From NCBI GenBank assembly GCA_900107575.1, contig FNQX01000009.1, positions 62,001-126,000 of the forward strand: a stretch of 64,000 nt of DNA. Reading direction: 5' to 3'. This stretch comes from Lachnospiraceae bacterium NK3A20 (GTDB taxonomy: Bacteria; Bacillota; Clostridia; Lachnospirales; Lachnospiraceae). Below are positions 25,533 to 34,096 of this stretch, one piece after another. The translations under genes and the position numbers were made by a program. The first letter of the stretch is position 1. Every line of letters begins with the position of its first letter. The notes under the pieces were generated by a model that saw nothing but the letters and a program-made list of their open reading frames with translations, searched no databases and was not told where the DNA came from.

Positions 25533-27673
25533 TATCTCCTGTGCGCACCTGCCCTCTTTTTCGATTTCGCAGCGGGCTTTGTCGCTTTCGCACTGGCTGC
25601 CTTCTTGCCTGCTGTTTTCGCTGCAGACTCCTTCGCAGGCGCTGCCTCTGACTCGGCTGTCCGCTTTCCTTCCGCTTTGTCTGCAGTTGTCGCCGCAGGC
25701 TTCTTCGCAGGCGCTGTCTTCGATGCATTCGCACCGGCTGCCTTCTCCGATTTCGTGCCTGCCTTGGGCTCACTTACTGCGGGCACCTCTGCTTCCCGAA
25801 AGGAGGTGATCAGCCACGCGAAGCTGTAGCCCGGGATGCCGACCGCCTTCGCCGGCCGCTTCGCCCCCGTCAGCATGTCGCGATAATCTTCCACCTCATT
25901 GATCCATGCCGTCTGGTCGAACTCACTGAAGTTGAACAGCGCGATCATCTTCTCGCCCCTGTAATAGCGGCCGATGCCGAGCACATGGTCATTCCACGTC
26001 TCGACGATCCAGGCGTCCGCCTGACTGTTGAAGACGTCGTATTTCTTCCGGATATCCTCGAGGCGATGAATCGCGTCGAAGAGCAGACCTTCCCTGGACG
26101 TCGGATCATGGCGCAGCGCCGCGTCCTCCCAGTCGAAGTTGCCGCGGTGAAGATAGCGGGAATCCGCCTGTTTCAGCGGGTCCTTATGATAAGTGTAGTC
26201 GTTGAGCTGCCCGATCTCGTCGCCGGAATACAGCACCGGAATGCCGCTCTGCGTGAACAGGAAGGCGTGCAGCATGATGTCGAGGCCGATCGCCTTTGCG
26301 AGCTTCGCATCGCTCTGCTCGTATTCCGCCGCCTCAATCCCGCACAGGGACGCCGTCGTGCCGCACAGCCTCGCGTCGCCGAGAGACGGGTCGTCGTTGT
26401 ACAGCTCTCCCCTAGAATCCGATCCATACCACTTGCCGGTCAGATAATCGTTCAGATATTTTTTATGTGCCACTTCTTCCACGCCGAACTGACGCAGGAA
26501 ATCGTAGTCGAGCCCCCAGCCGATGTCGTCGTGGCAGCGCAGATAGTTGAGGAAGATATACTCCTTCGGCAGAGCAAAGACCTGGCCCAGCTGATGTTTC
26601 AACAGGCGCACATCCCGCGTCGCCACCGTGTGCCAGGTGCTCGCCATGGTCGTGACATTGTAGAGCATGTGGCATTCGGGCTTCTCCACCGTGCCGAAAT
26701 ACGGAACAACCTTCGACGGCTCCATGACGACCTCACCGAGGAGGAGCGTGCCGGGGCAGACCACGTCGCAGGCCATGTGCATGAGACGGGTCAGGGTGTG
26801 CACCTGCGGAAGGTTGCGGCAGTTCGTGCCCAGCGTCTTCCAGATGTAAGGCACTGCGTCCAGGCGGATGATGTCGACGCCGTGGTTGCAGAGGTTCAGC
26901 ATGTTGGCTGTCATGTCATTGAAAACAACAGGATTCCGATAGTTCAGATCCCACTGGTAGGGATAGAACGTCGTCATCACGACTTTGCCTGCCTCATCGC
27001 ACCAGGTAAAGTTGCCGGGCGCCGTCTTCGGGAATACCTGCGGCACTGTCCTCTCGAACTCATTCGGGATGTCCCAGCTGTCGAAGAAGAAATAACGGTC
27101 CTGGTACTCTTTCTCTCCTGCCCTGGCGCGGCGTGCCCACTCGTGATCCTCACTCGTGTGGTTCATGACGAAGTCCAGGCACACGCTCATCCCCCTGTCA
27201 TGGCAGGCCTTCGACAGATCCGCCAGATCCTGCATCGTGCCGAGGGCAGGGTCCACCCTGCGGAAATCGGCAACCGCATAGCCGCCGTCGCTCCTGCCTT
27301 CGGGACTTTGCAGAAGAGGCATGAGGTGCACGTAGTTGACGCCGCACTCCTCGATATAGTCGAGGTGACTCTGAACGCCCGCTAGCGTCTCGGCGAAACA
27401 CTGCGTGTACATGAGCATCCCGAGCATGTCGTTGCCCTTGTACCAGGACGGGTTCTGTTCCCTCTCGGCATCGAGCTGCTTCAGCGCATCGCTGCGGGAA
27501 TCATAGTATTCATATAGCATGTTGCAGAAATATTCAAAAGCCTGCTGATCGTTGTTGTACAGCTCCCCGTATAGCCATTTCAACTCGTCATAGTGCTGCT
27601 CCAGCCTGTCTCTGAATACGGCATCCCACTTCCTGTCTTCGAACATATTCCCCCATTTCCGCATGCCATCCAT
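25532..27673 (-). CDS. Amylosucrase-like GH13 enzyme with Lys/Ala-rich C-terminal tail
   Basis: 713 residues. It aligns by eye over its length with amylosucrase (GH13 subfamily 4), which transfers glucose from sucrose to an alpha-1,4-glucan. Seen: HLMPLLQSPEGRSDGGYAV, DFVMNHTSEDHEWA, nucleophile Asp 272 in RLDAVPYIWK, acid/base Glu 314 in LLGEVVM, HDDIGWG at 381-387 and SGDEIGQLNDY. An N-terminal helical domain (1-80) is as in amylosucrase; there is no signal peptide. Residues about 630-713 are unusual: Lys, Ala, Pro, Thr and Ser only in long runs, like histone H1 tails, extending beyond the catalytic protein's usual end. Sucrose hydrolase, sucrose phosphorylase-like or trehalulose-forming activity are alternatives. 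It is coupled to ptsI. Confidence 0.85.
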   Translation of the reverse strand: MDGMRKWGNMFEDRKWDAVFRDRLEQHYDELKWLYGELYNNDQQAFEYFCNMLYEYYDSRSDALKQLDAEREQNPSWYKGNDMLGMLMYTQCFAETLAGVQSHLDYIEECGVNYVHLMPLLQSPEGRSDGGYAVADFRRVDPALGTMQDLADLSKACHDRGMSVCLDFVMNHTSEDHEWARRARAGEKEYQDRYFFFDSWDIPNEFERTVPQVFPKTAPGNFTWCDEAGKVVMTTFYPYQWDLNYRNPVVFNDMTANMLNLCNHGVDIIRLDAVPYIWKTLGTNCRNLPQVHTLTRLMHMACDVVCPGTLLLGEVVMEPSKVVPYFGTVEKPECHMLYNVTTMASTWHTVATRDVRLLKHQLGQVFALPKEYIFLNYLRCHDDIGWGLDYDFLRQFGVEEVAHKKYLNDYLTGKWYGSDSRGELYNDDPSLGDARLCGTTASLCGIEAAEYEQSDAKLAKAIGLDIMLHAFLFTQSGIPVLYSGDEIGQLNDYTYHKDPLKQADSRYLHRGNFDWEDAALRHDPTSREGLLFDAIHRLEDIRKKYDVFNSQADAWIVETWNDHVLGIGRYYRGEKMIALFNFSEFDQTAWINEVEDYRDMLTGAKRPAKAVGIPGYSFAWLITSFREAEVPAVSEPKAGTKSEKAAGANASKTAPAKKPAATTADKAEGKRTAESEAAPAKESAAKTAGKKAASAKATKPAAKSKKRAGAHRR

Positions 27674-27701
27674 GCCGGCGTTGATTCCGCCCTTTATCGT
27701 G

Positions 27702-27736
27702 AAAGGCTCCCTGGCAGGTATGCCTGCAGGGAGCCT
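27702..27736 (-). terminator. Hairpin (probable weak terminator) after fba
   Basis: GGCTCCCTG-C-AGG stem (27705-27735, loop TATG) follows the fba stop; on minus it ends with CTTTCACG, a poor U-run, so read-through into the amylosucrase gene is possible. Confidence 0.55.
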
Positions 27737-27768
27737 CTTCTATACTGATAAGATACCAGGAGTAACGA

Positions 27769-28707
27769 TCAGATCTTGTTGTCAGAACCGAGTACATCAA
27801 CGATCTTATGAGCAACAATTGCCTTCACGTTCGCACGGCCGTCGGTGAGATACTGACGGGGATCGAAGTGATCCGGATGCTCATTGAAGTGCTGACGGAT
27901 GCCTGCTGTCATGCCAAGGCGAAGATCGGAGTCGATGTTGATCTTGCAGACAGCGCGCTTTGCCGCCTCACGCAGCTGATCTTCCGGAACGCCGATTGCG
28001 TCAACCAGCTTGCCGCCGTTCTCATTGATGATCTTAACATATTCCTGAGGAACGGAGGAAGAACCGTGGAGAACGATCGGGAAGCCCGGGAGTCTCTTCG
28101 CAACTTCGTCCAGAATGTCGAGACGCAGCTGCGGCTTGGTGCCGGGTTTGAACTTATAAGCGCCGTGGGAGGTTCCGATCGCGATTGCGAGGGAATCTAC
28201 GCCGGTCTTGTCAACGAACTCTTCCACTTCTTCGGGATGCGTATAGAACGCCTTGTCAGCCTCGACAGAAACAGCGTCCTCCTGGCCTGCAAGTGTGCCG
28301 AGCTCTGCCTCTACAACAACGCCGTGCTCATGAGCGTACTCAGCGACTTTCTTCGATACCTCGATGTTCTCTGCGAACGGATGGCCGGAGTAGTCGATCA
28401 TAACGGAAGTGAAGCCGTTGTCGATGCAGTCCTTGCAGACTTCGAAATCCGCGCCGTGATCCAGGTGAAGCACCATGGGAACTTCGGGATGCAGCTCTGA
28501 AGCAGCCTCAACCAGCTTTACAAGATAGACGCTGTTCGCATACTTCCTCGCGCCCTGGGATGCCTGCAGGATAACGGGGCTCTTCAGCTCAGCGGCTGCG
28601 TCCGTGATACCCTGAACAATTTCCATGTTGTTGATGTTGAAAGCGCCGATAGCGTAGCCGCCGTCATAAGCCTTCTTGAACAGTTCCGTAGATGTAACAA
28701 TAGGCAT
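27769..28707 (-). CDS. fba: Fructose-bisphosphate aldolase, class II
   Basis: Cleaves fructose-1,6-bisphosphate in glycolysis. 312 residues with the zinc-dependent class II signatures: VLHLDHGAD, the second metal/catalytic segment VEAELGTLAGQED, IGTSHGAYKF and LHGSSSVPQEYV. The ATG at 28707 fits the family N-terminus (PIVTSTELFKKAYDGGYAIGAF region) and has AAAGGTGG upstream. Likely its own promoter in the 293-base gap before ftsH and a hairpin downstream. Confidence 0.96.
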   Translation of the reverse strand: MPIVTSTELFKKAYDGGYAIGAFNINNMEIVQGITDAAAELKSPVILQASQGARKYANSVYLVKLVEAASELHPEVPMVLHLDHGADFEVCKDCIDNGFTSVMIDYSGHPFAENIEVSKKVAEYAHEHGVVVEAELGTLAGQEDAVSVEADKAFYTHPEEVEEFVDKTGVDSLAIAIGTSHGAYKFKPGTKPQLRLDILDEVAKRLPGFPIVLHGSSSVPQEYVKIINENGGKLVDAIGVPEDQLREAAKRAVCKINIDSDLRLGMTAGIRQHFNEHPDHFDPRQYLTDGRANVKAIVAHKIVDVLGSDNKI

Positions 28708-28820
28708 AACCAATACCACCTTTCCGAAATGTATGATACATGAACTGCGAGATGATTGATAAAAATTAGTCAATCTACAGTAAATAATTATAGCGCAGGG
28801 GGAGAGAAAAGAAAAGCGCA

Positions 28821-28854
28821 AAAAAAGACAGTGCTTGGGGGGACTGTCTTTTTT
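28821..28854 (-). terminator. Terminator of the ftsH operon
   Basis: Perfect 12-bp stem AAAAAAGACAGT/ACTGTCTTTTTT with a nine-to-ten-base C/G loop, T-run on both strands. It lies about 150 bases after the ftsH stop. Confidence 0.88.
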
Positions 28855-29000
28855 CGAGAAGGTATTCTTCTTATGGGGTATAGCAAAAACTTATATAATG
28901 TATTGGGGGGTTACGAATGGTATAGTACCATTCGCCCCGTAATCGCACAAGGCTGATTCTATACAAACTTTACAAAGTAATCCTTTGATTTTTGTATATA
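28855..29000. promoter_or_regulatory. ftsH 3' region with a palindrome and AT-rich boxes
   Basis: 146 bases without a supportable gene. CGAATGGTA-TAG-TACCATTCG is a perfect 9-bp inverted repeat (28914-28934). A TATAAT hexamer lies at 28894-28899 on plus. Short frames here have no ribosome site. It may hold a regulator site or a small RNA; nothing decides between them. Confidence 0.4.
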
Positions 29001-30830
29001 TTATCCAAAGAGTGCGTCGAACTCCTGCCCCGTGATCTTCTCTTTCTCGACGAGGAGCTTCGCGCTGGCATGCAGCACGTCCAGGTGATCCATGATGATC
29101 TTCCTGGCATCCTGGTAGCACTGGTCGCAGATGAGCTTGACCTCCTTGTCGATCTCGCCGGCGATGAACTCGCTGTTCTTCGACTCGTGACCGAGGTCGT
29201 AGCCAAGGAACACATCCTCTTCCTCGGTCGAATAGTTGATCGTGCCGAGCCGCTCGGACATACCGTATTTCGTCACCATCTGCCTTGCCGTCGCCGTCGC
29301 TTTCTGGATGTCGTTGGAAGCGCCGGTCGTGATGTCGTCCAGCACCAGCTCTTCCGCGATGCGGCCGCCGAAATCCACCATGATCTCATGCAGCATCTTG
29401 CCTTTGGTCAGGAACATCTCATCCTTGCCGGGCAGCGGCATCGTATAGCCTGCGGCGCCCTGGCCGGTCGGAATGATCGAAACGGTGTACACCGGTCCCA
29501 CATCCGGCAGCTCGTGGAAGAGAATGGCGTGACCGGACTCATGGTAAGCCGTGATTCTCTTCTCCTCGTCGGAGATGATGCGGCTCTTCTTCTCCTGGCC
29601 GATTCCCACCTTGATGAGGGAAGCCTTGATGTCATCCTGGGTCAGGTACTGTCTGTTCTCTTTGGCGGCCTTGATCGCCGCCTCATTCATCAGGTTCTCG
29701 AGATCCGCGCCGGAGAAGCCTGCCGTGATGCGGGCGATCTCTTCGAGATTGACATCCTCACCAAGCGGCTTTTTCCTCGCGTGGATTTTGAGGATCTCTT
29801 CTCTGCCCTTCACGTCGGGCCTGCCGACCGTTATCTTGCGGTCGAAACGACCGGGACGCAGGATCGCGGGATCCAGGATGTCCGCACGGTTCGTGGCCGC
29901 CATGACAATAATGCCCTCGTTCGGTCCGAAGCCGTCCATCTCGACGAGCAGCTGGTTCAGCGTCTGCTCTCTCTCGTCGTGGCCGCCGCCAAGGCCCGTG
30001 CCTCTGCGCCTTGCCACGGCGTCGATCTCATCGATGAACACAATGCAGGGCGCGTCCTTTTTCGCTTCCTCGAACATGTCCCTGACGCGGGATGCACCGA
30101 CGCCGACGAACATCTCGACGAAATCGGAGCCGGAGATCGAATAGAACGGGACCCCTGCCTCGCCTGCCACCGCTCTCGCGAGCAGGGTCTTGCCGGTGCC
30201 CGGTGCGCCTTCCAGCAGGACACCCTTGGGGATGCGCGCGCCGAGTGTCGTATATTTGCCCGGATCCTTGAGGAAATCGACGATCTCCTCGAGATCTTCC
30301 TTCTCTTCCTTGAGTCCCGCAACGTCAGCGAATGTCACGCGATCCTTGTCGTTCGCCTTGACCGCCCGGCTCTTGCCGAAGTTCATCATCTTGGCGTTCG
30401 CGCCGCCTGCCGCATTCTGTGCGGACATCATATAGAAGAAGAAAAAACAGATCACCGCGACCAGTATGACTGGCAGCACGCTGGTGAAGAACCAGCTCTC
30501 GTGCTGCACGTCGTTGACCGCAGGATTGAGCCCGGCGTCCCTTGCCATCGTTTCCGGCACGGTGATGTCGGTCGCGTACAGGAGCTTCACCGTCCCGTCC
30601 TTCATATAGACTCTCGCGGCGCCGGTCGGCATCTCCCTGTTGGGGAGAATCGTGACATCCTGCACATTCCCGCGCTGCAAATCTTCCTGATAATCGCTCA
30701 GTGTGTACGGCACCTGATTCATTTCCGACGCGCTGCGGAAGATCTGTACCATGACAATGATGAGCATGAGTCCGACGATCACCGTGATCAGACGGTTTCC
30801 CGGACCTCTATCCTGGTTTCTGGTATTCAA
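29001..30830 (-). CDS. ftsH: ATP-dependent zinc metalloprotease FtsH
   Basis: Membrane AAA+ protease that removes misassembled membrane proteins and some regulators. 609 residues: transmembrane segments at about 12-32 and 113-135 flanking an extracytoplasmic domain; Walker A GAPGTGKT at 208-215; Walker [10 protein letters not shown] ending at 270; second-region-of-homology arginines around RPGRFDRK; zinc motif HESGH at 430-434. Last gene of hup-rqcP-divIC-tilS-hpt-ftsH, an order conserved in Firmicutes; it starts 27 bases after hpt. Confidence 0.97.
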   Translation of the reverse strand: MNTRNQDRGPGNRLITVIVGLMLIIVMVQIFRSASEMNQVPYTLSDYQEDLQRGNVQDVTILPNREMPTGAARVYMKDGTVKLLYATDITVPETMARDAGLNPAVNDVQHESWFFTSVLPVILVAVICFFFFYMMSAQNAAGGANAKMMNFGKSRAVKANDKDRVTFADVAGLKEEKEDLEEIVDFLKDPGKYTTLGARIPKGVLLEGAPGTGKTLLARAVAGEAGVPFYSISGSDFVEMFVGVGASRVRDMFEEAKKDAPCIVFIDEIDAVARRRGTGLGGGHDEREQTLNQLLVEMDGFGPNEGIIVMAATNRADILDPAILRPGRFDRKITVGRPDVKGREEILKIHARKKPLGEDVNLEEIARITAGFSGADLENLMNEAAIKAAKENRQYLTQDDIKASLIKVGIGQEKKSRIISDEEKRITAYHESGHAILFHELPDVGPVYTVSIIPTGQGAAGYTMPLPGKDEMFLTKGKMLHEIMVDFGGRIAEELVLDDITTGASNDIQKATATARQMVTKYGMSERLGTINYSTEEEDVFLGYDLGHESKNSEFIAGEIDKEVKLICDQCYQDARKIIMDHLDVLHASAKLLVEKEKITGQEFDALFG

Positions 30831-30857
30831 TCGTTCTCTCCCTGTTCGTGTCTGTCG

Positions 30858-31391
30858 TCAGTTCTCGCCATCCAGGTGAACCACACCGATGTAAGGAAGG
30901 TTTCTGTATTTCTGATCGTAGTCCATGCCGTAGCCGACCACGAACTGATCCGGGATCTCGAAGCCGCTGTAGTCTGCCTTGAGGTCAACGACTCTGCGCT
31001 CCGGCTTGTCCAGCAGCGTGCAGTAACGGATGCTGCGCGCGCCCTTGCTCTCGAGGAACTTGCCGAGGAAGGCAAGCGTCCTGCCGGAATCGACGATATC
31101 TTCTACGATGATGACATCCTTGTCCTCGATCGACTCATCCAGGTCCTTTTTGATCCTGACCGTGCCGGTCGACTCCGTTTTGCCCTCATAGCTCGATGTC
31201 TGCATGAAATCAATGGACACCGGAACCGTGATTCTCTTCGCCAGCTCGCACATGAAAAAGCTCGCGCCCTTTAAGATTCCGACAAGGCGGATCTCTCTGC
31301 CTGCATAGTCTCTGGAGATCTGCTCGCCCAGCTCGCGGACCCTTGCCTCCACCTTATCTTCCGGTATCAGTACGCTGATCGTTTCTGCCAT
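30858..31391 (-). CDS. hpt: Hypoxanthine phosphoribosyltransferase
   Basis: Salvages hypoxanthine and guanine with PRPP. 177 residues; the PRPP motif is VIIVEDIVDSGRTL, and GILKGASFFM and the C-terminal VVGYGMDYDQKYRNLPYIGV segments are family signatures. The ATG at 31391, preceded by AAAGGCGGAAAA, overlaps the end of tilS by 38 bases in another frame. tilS-hpt-ftsH is a conserved Firmicute block; in Bacillus HprT and TilS act together at the ftsH promoter. Confidence 0.96.
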   Translation of the reverse strand: MAETISVLIPEDKVEARVRELGEQISRDYAGREIRLVGILKGASFFMCELAKRITVPVSIDFMQTSSYEGKTESTGTVRIKKDLDESIEDKDVIIVEDIVDSGRTLAFLGKFLESKGARSIRYCTLLDKPERRVVDLKADYSGFEIPDQFVVGYGMDYDQKYRNLPYIGVVHLDGEN

Positions 31392-32817
31392 GTTGATTTT
31401 CCGCCTTTCTTATCATTGAAATTTCCAGAACGTTTCTCGTCGAATCATCCACCAGGAAAGCCGCGCTGATCCGGTGTCCCGGGACCCACAGGATTTCCTC
31501 TCCCGCGGCCGGAAGGCACATGCGGTCCCTCTCCATCTTCGGGATCTTCTCGTCGATCATATATCTGGACAGAGGCTTGGATGTCCCCTCTGTCGTCAGT
31601 GTGATTCTGTCGCCCGCTTTCCTCTTCCGGAAAACAACAGGCATCACGATTTTATCATAGTCGAACCATTTCGTATACTCGTTTCGGGGAATGAGAGAGG
31701 GGTCTCCCCCGTAGGGAAAACGCCTTGTGCAGAAGCTCTCGGCCGTCGTCGGGCAGGGGAAATCCCTGCCTTCCAGGTAGGCAGAAAGCTCCCCTTCCAT
31801 CGCCGCCGGTACGATGGCGAGCACGTCTGTGTGTCTCACTCCCCGGCACGCATATGGAAGATCTACCGTGGCGCTGCCGTGAGATGCAAGGAGGCCCAGC
31901 AGCGCTTCCACGTGAACACTGCCGATGTCCTTTTTGCGTCCGCATGTCTGCACGAGGCCAAGGTAGAGGATGCGTTTCCGGATCAGGGGCTCCTCCCTCT
32001 GCAGCGTGGGGATGTTCAGAGCCGTGATGCCCAGAGGCGCATCCTCCATCCGGCAGCGAAGCATCCCCTCCTCTGTCATGTGGGATAGGTACGCTTCCGT
32101 CTCTGTTGCCGCATCGGCGAGCCTTGCCATGTGCGGCAGGGCGACGCTGTTCACCCGAAGCAGCCGCGGCAGGATCTCGTGTCGGATGAGGTTTCTCGTA
32201 TAGGCCGTATCTTCGTTGGTCTCATCAATGCGCCAGGCTATGCCTTCTGCGGTCAGCTCGGCTTCGATCTCTTCTCTTGTCACCGAGATCAGCGGTCGGA
32301 TGATCCTGCCGGAGACCGGCAGGATGCCGGACAGCCCTTCGATGTCGCTGCCACGGCACAGGTGAAAGAGCTGCGTCTCCGCCCGGTCTTCCAGGTGGTG
32401 AGCCAGGGCAATGCGGATCATTCCCGCCTCTTTTGGCGCTTCGCGCTCCCAGGAAACCGCACTCTCTTCGAAAATCCCCTTCCGCAGGATGTGTCCCGCT
32501 TCCTCCGTGCCGATACCGTGCTCCGCCGCATAGGCGGCCGCATCGACGTGAACGCAGGAAAGAGGAATATCCCATGTACGGCAGAGATGCCCAACATAGC
32601 GCTCATCCTCATCGGCCGCGGCGCGCAGCCCGTGGTGCACATACACCGCACGAAGATCGCCCTGCCACCGTCCCAGGTCGCGCAGCCGCCTTAGCACATG
32701 CAAAAGGCACACCGAATCCGCGCCGCCGGAGAGACCCACGATCACGCGCTCTCTTTGTGAGGGATCCAGCATGGCGTAGCGCCTGATGTTATTGTCCACC
32801 TGTTCCGTCAGAGACAT
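31354..32817 (-). CDS. tilS: tRNA(Ile)-lysidine synthase
   Basis: Converts C34 of tRNA-Ile(CAU) to lysidine, changing its decoding from AUG to AUA. 487 residues from the chosen start. The PP-loop SGGADS is at about 30-35 (VGLSGGADSVCLLHVL); HHLEDRAETQLFHLCRG matches the family's HHxDDQAET-like segment but with HLEDRAET; the TilS C-terminal domain ends near RNVLEISMI. The start at 32817 gives the usual N-terminus; an in-frame ATG at 32928 overlaps divIC by 11 bases and would add 37 residues without similarity. The last 38 bases overlap hpt. Confidence 0.92.
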   Translation of the reverse strand: MSLTEQVDNNIRRYAMLDPSQRERVIVGLSGGADSVCLLHVLRRLRDLGRWQGDLRAVYVHHGLRAAADEDERYVGHLCRTWDIPLSCVHVDAAAYAAEHGIGTEEAGHILRKGIFEESAVSWEREAPKEAGMIRIALAHHLEDRAETQLFHLCRGSDIEGLSGILPVSGRIIRPLISVTREEIEAELTAEGIAWRIDETNEDTAYTRNLIRHEILPRLLRVNSVALPHMARLADAATETEAYLSHMTEEGMLRCRMEDAPLGITALNIPTLQREEPLIRKRILYLGLVQTCGRKKDIGSVHVEALLGLLASHGSATVDLPYACRGVRHTDVLAIVPAAMEGELSAYLEGRDFPCPTTAESFCTRRFPYGGDPSLIPRNEYTKWFDYDKIVMPVVFRKRKAGDRITLTTEGTSKPLSRYMIDEKIPKMERDRMCLPAAGEEILWVPGHRISAAFLVDDSTRNVLEISMIRKAENQHGRNDQRTDTGR

Positions 32818-32917
32818 TCCTTCCACATTTCCCCTGATATATGAAAATCGGACAGGCGTGCTGTCCGATTCTCTTAACCGTTCATAGCTTTCGCTTCTGA
32901 ACTCGATCTGTTCCGTA

Positions 32918-33229
32918 TTATTTCGCATCTTCATTCTTGAAGATGATCTCGTCGTCCTTGACAAGCCCCAGCTTGTCTCTTGCGACCTCTTCCACGTACT
33001 CGTCGGTCTTTGTGTATTTACCATAGGCCTCGATCTCTTCCGTACGCTTCGTTTCGTCCGCGATCTGCGTCTCCAGTGTCGCCTTCCTGTCGTTGTACTC
33101 GTCGAGCTGGCGCTGCAGCATAATGCTGCGCACGCCGATCGCCACCACGATGACCAGCATGGCGAAGATCGCGAGGAACATACTCAGACGGTTCTGTGAT
33201 TTTTTGCGGTACATTACTCTTTTAGCCAT
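32918..33229 (-). CDS. divIC: Septum formation initiator (DivIC/FtsB family)
   Basis: 103 residues: basic N-terminus, one transmembrane helix (about 17-37), then a coiled coil (40-75) and the C-terminal TDEYVEEVARDKLGLVKDDEIIF, which is the DivIC/FtsB signature. It bridges early and late divisome proteins (with FtsL and DivIB). Placed between rqcP and tilS as in Bacillus, but yabP, yabQ, yabR and spoIIE, which flank divIC there, are missing. Confidence 0.9.
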   Translation of the reverse strand: MAKRVMYRKKSQNRLSMFLAIFAMLVIVVAIGVRSIMLQRQLDEYNDRKATLETQIADETKRTEEIEAYGKYTKTDEYVEEVARDKLGLVKDDEIIFKNEDAK

Positions 33230-33283
33230 AATCCTGTTCTTCCAGACAACAACGTTTTCTACAACTATATCACATTTCTGAGG

Positions 33284-33523
33284 TCACACGTAGCGGAACA
33301 GATCTTTGGCACTCTCTTTGTGCACAGTCTCCTGCACGGCGAGAACCTCGACCTGCGTCGTGCGGTCGCCGAAGGAAATGCCGATAATGTCGCCCGGATT
33401 CACCTCTGTCGAAGCCCTGGCAACCCTGCCGTTCAACGTCACTCTGCCGTTGTCGCAGGCCTCATTGGCCACGGTTCTTCTCTTGATCAGCCTGGAAACC
33501 TTCAGATATTTGTCTAATCTCAT
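33284..33523 (-). CDS. rqcP: RqcP (YabO) S4-domain RNA-binding protein
   Basis: 79 residues, an almost bare S4 domain (RLDKYLKVSRLIKRRTVANE, then GRVTLNGRVARASTEVNPGD). RqcP helps RqcH add alanine tails to stalled nascent chains in ribosome quality control. The start ATG has AGAGGTTTC upstream. Its place between hup and divIC matches Bacillus yabO. A strong hairpin directly precedes its ribosome site. Confidence 0.9.
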   Translation of the reverse strand: MRLDKYLKVSRLIKRRTVANEACDNGRVTLNGRVARASTEVNPGDIIGISFGDRTTQVEVLAVQETVHKESAKDLFRYV

Positions 33524-33538
33524 GAAACCTCTATCACG

Positions 33539-33563
33539 CATCTCGCAGCCAGGCTGCGAGATG
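33539..33563 (-). promoter_or_regulatory. Hairpin immediately upstream of the rqcP ribosome site
   Basis: CATCTCGCAGCC-N-GGCTGCGAGATG is a perfect 12-bp inverted repeat with a one-base centre, ending 15 bases before the rqcP start codon. No U-run follows on either strand. It lies between the hup terminator and rqcP, so it could stabilise the read-through RNA or be an operator. Confidence 0.55.
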
Positions 33564-33622
33564 AACGTTGCCCGTCGAATCGCTGCCCGTGCAGGCACAG
33601 CAGCTATTCTCCTGTCTATCAC

Positions 33623-33661
33623 GCAAAACCCGGAAGAGATGCAGCAGCACTTCTTCCGGGG
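33623..33661 (-). terminator. Terminator/attenuator after hup
   Basis: CCCGGAAGA-AG pairs with CTCTTCCGGG followed by TTTTGCG on minus, 30 bases past the hup stop. Partial read-through would supply the downstream division and tRNA genes with less transcript than hup. Confidence 0.8.
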
Positions 33662-33692
33662 TCAGTCACATATGGATATTCCAGTGTTAAGA

Positions 33693-33965
33693 CTAATTGA
33701 CAGCGTCCTTTAATGCCTTGCCTGCCTTGAACTTGGGAGCCTTGGAAGCCTTGATCTTCATGGTAGCGCCAGTGTGAGGGTTTCTGCCTTCACGAGCAGC
33801 TCTCTCGGAAACCTCGAAGGTACCAAAGCCAACGATCTGAACCTTGTTGCCCTTTTTGAGCTGGGTGGTCACTGTGTCGGTGAAAGCCTTGACCGCCTTC
33901 TCTGCATCCTTCCTGGAAAGTCCGGCTGCATCTGCGATTGCTGCTATTAACTCAGTCTTGTTCAT
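33693..33965 (-). CDS. hup: HU family DNA-binding protein
   Basis: 90 residues, the size of [22 protein letters not shown] at the N-terminus, IVGFGTFEV, and the DNA-binding arm [15 protein letters not shown]. Bends and compacts DNA. A strong promoter and GGAGGAATTACA ribosome site predict high expression, with a terminator directly downstream. Confidence 0.97.
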   Translation of the reverse strand: MNKTELIAAIADAAGLSRKDAEKAVKAFTDTVTTQLKKGNKVQIVGFGTFEVSERAAREGRNPHTGATMKIKASKAPKFKAGKALKDAVN

Positions 33966-34032
33966 TGTAATTCCTCCATGAATGTTATCGATTCTTAAAG
34001 TTGCTATACTCTGTAAGAACAACCTATCATCA

Positions 34033-34061
34033 TTTATAAGCTCTGCCGGTCACAATGTCAA
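34033..34061 (-). promoter_or_regulatory. Strong sigma-A promoter of hup
   Basis: On minus: TTGACA (34056-34061), 17-base spacer, TATAAA (34033-34038). It lies about 70 bases before the hup start codon and is the best promoter match in the window. Confidence 0.82.
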
Positions 34062-34096
34062 GAAAAACCTTGAATTATCAACGTTTTTAGGCAATT

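Noticed and set aside
28756-28956. 66-codon plus-strand frame over the ftsH terminator
   Set aside because: It runs through a strong bidirectional terminator hairpin and shows no coding character.
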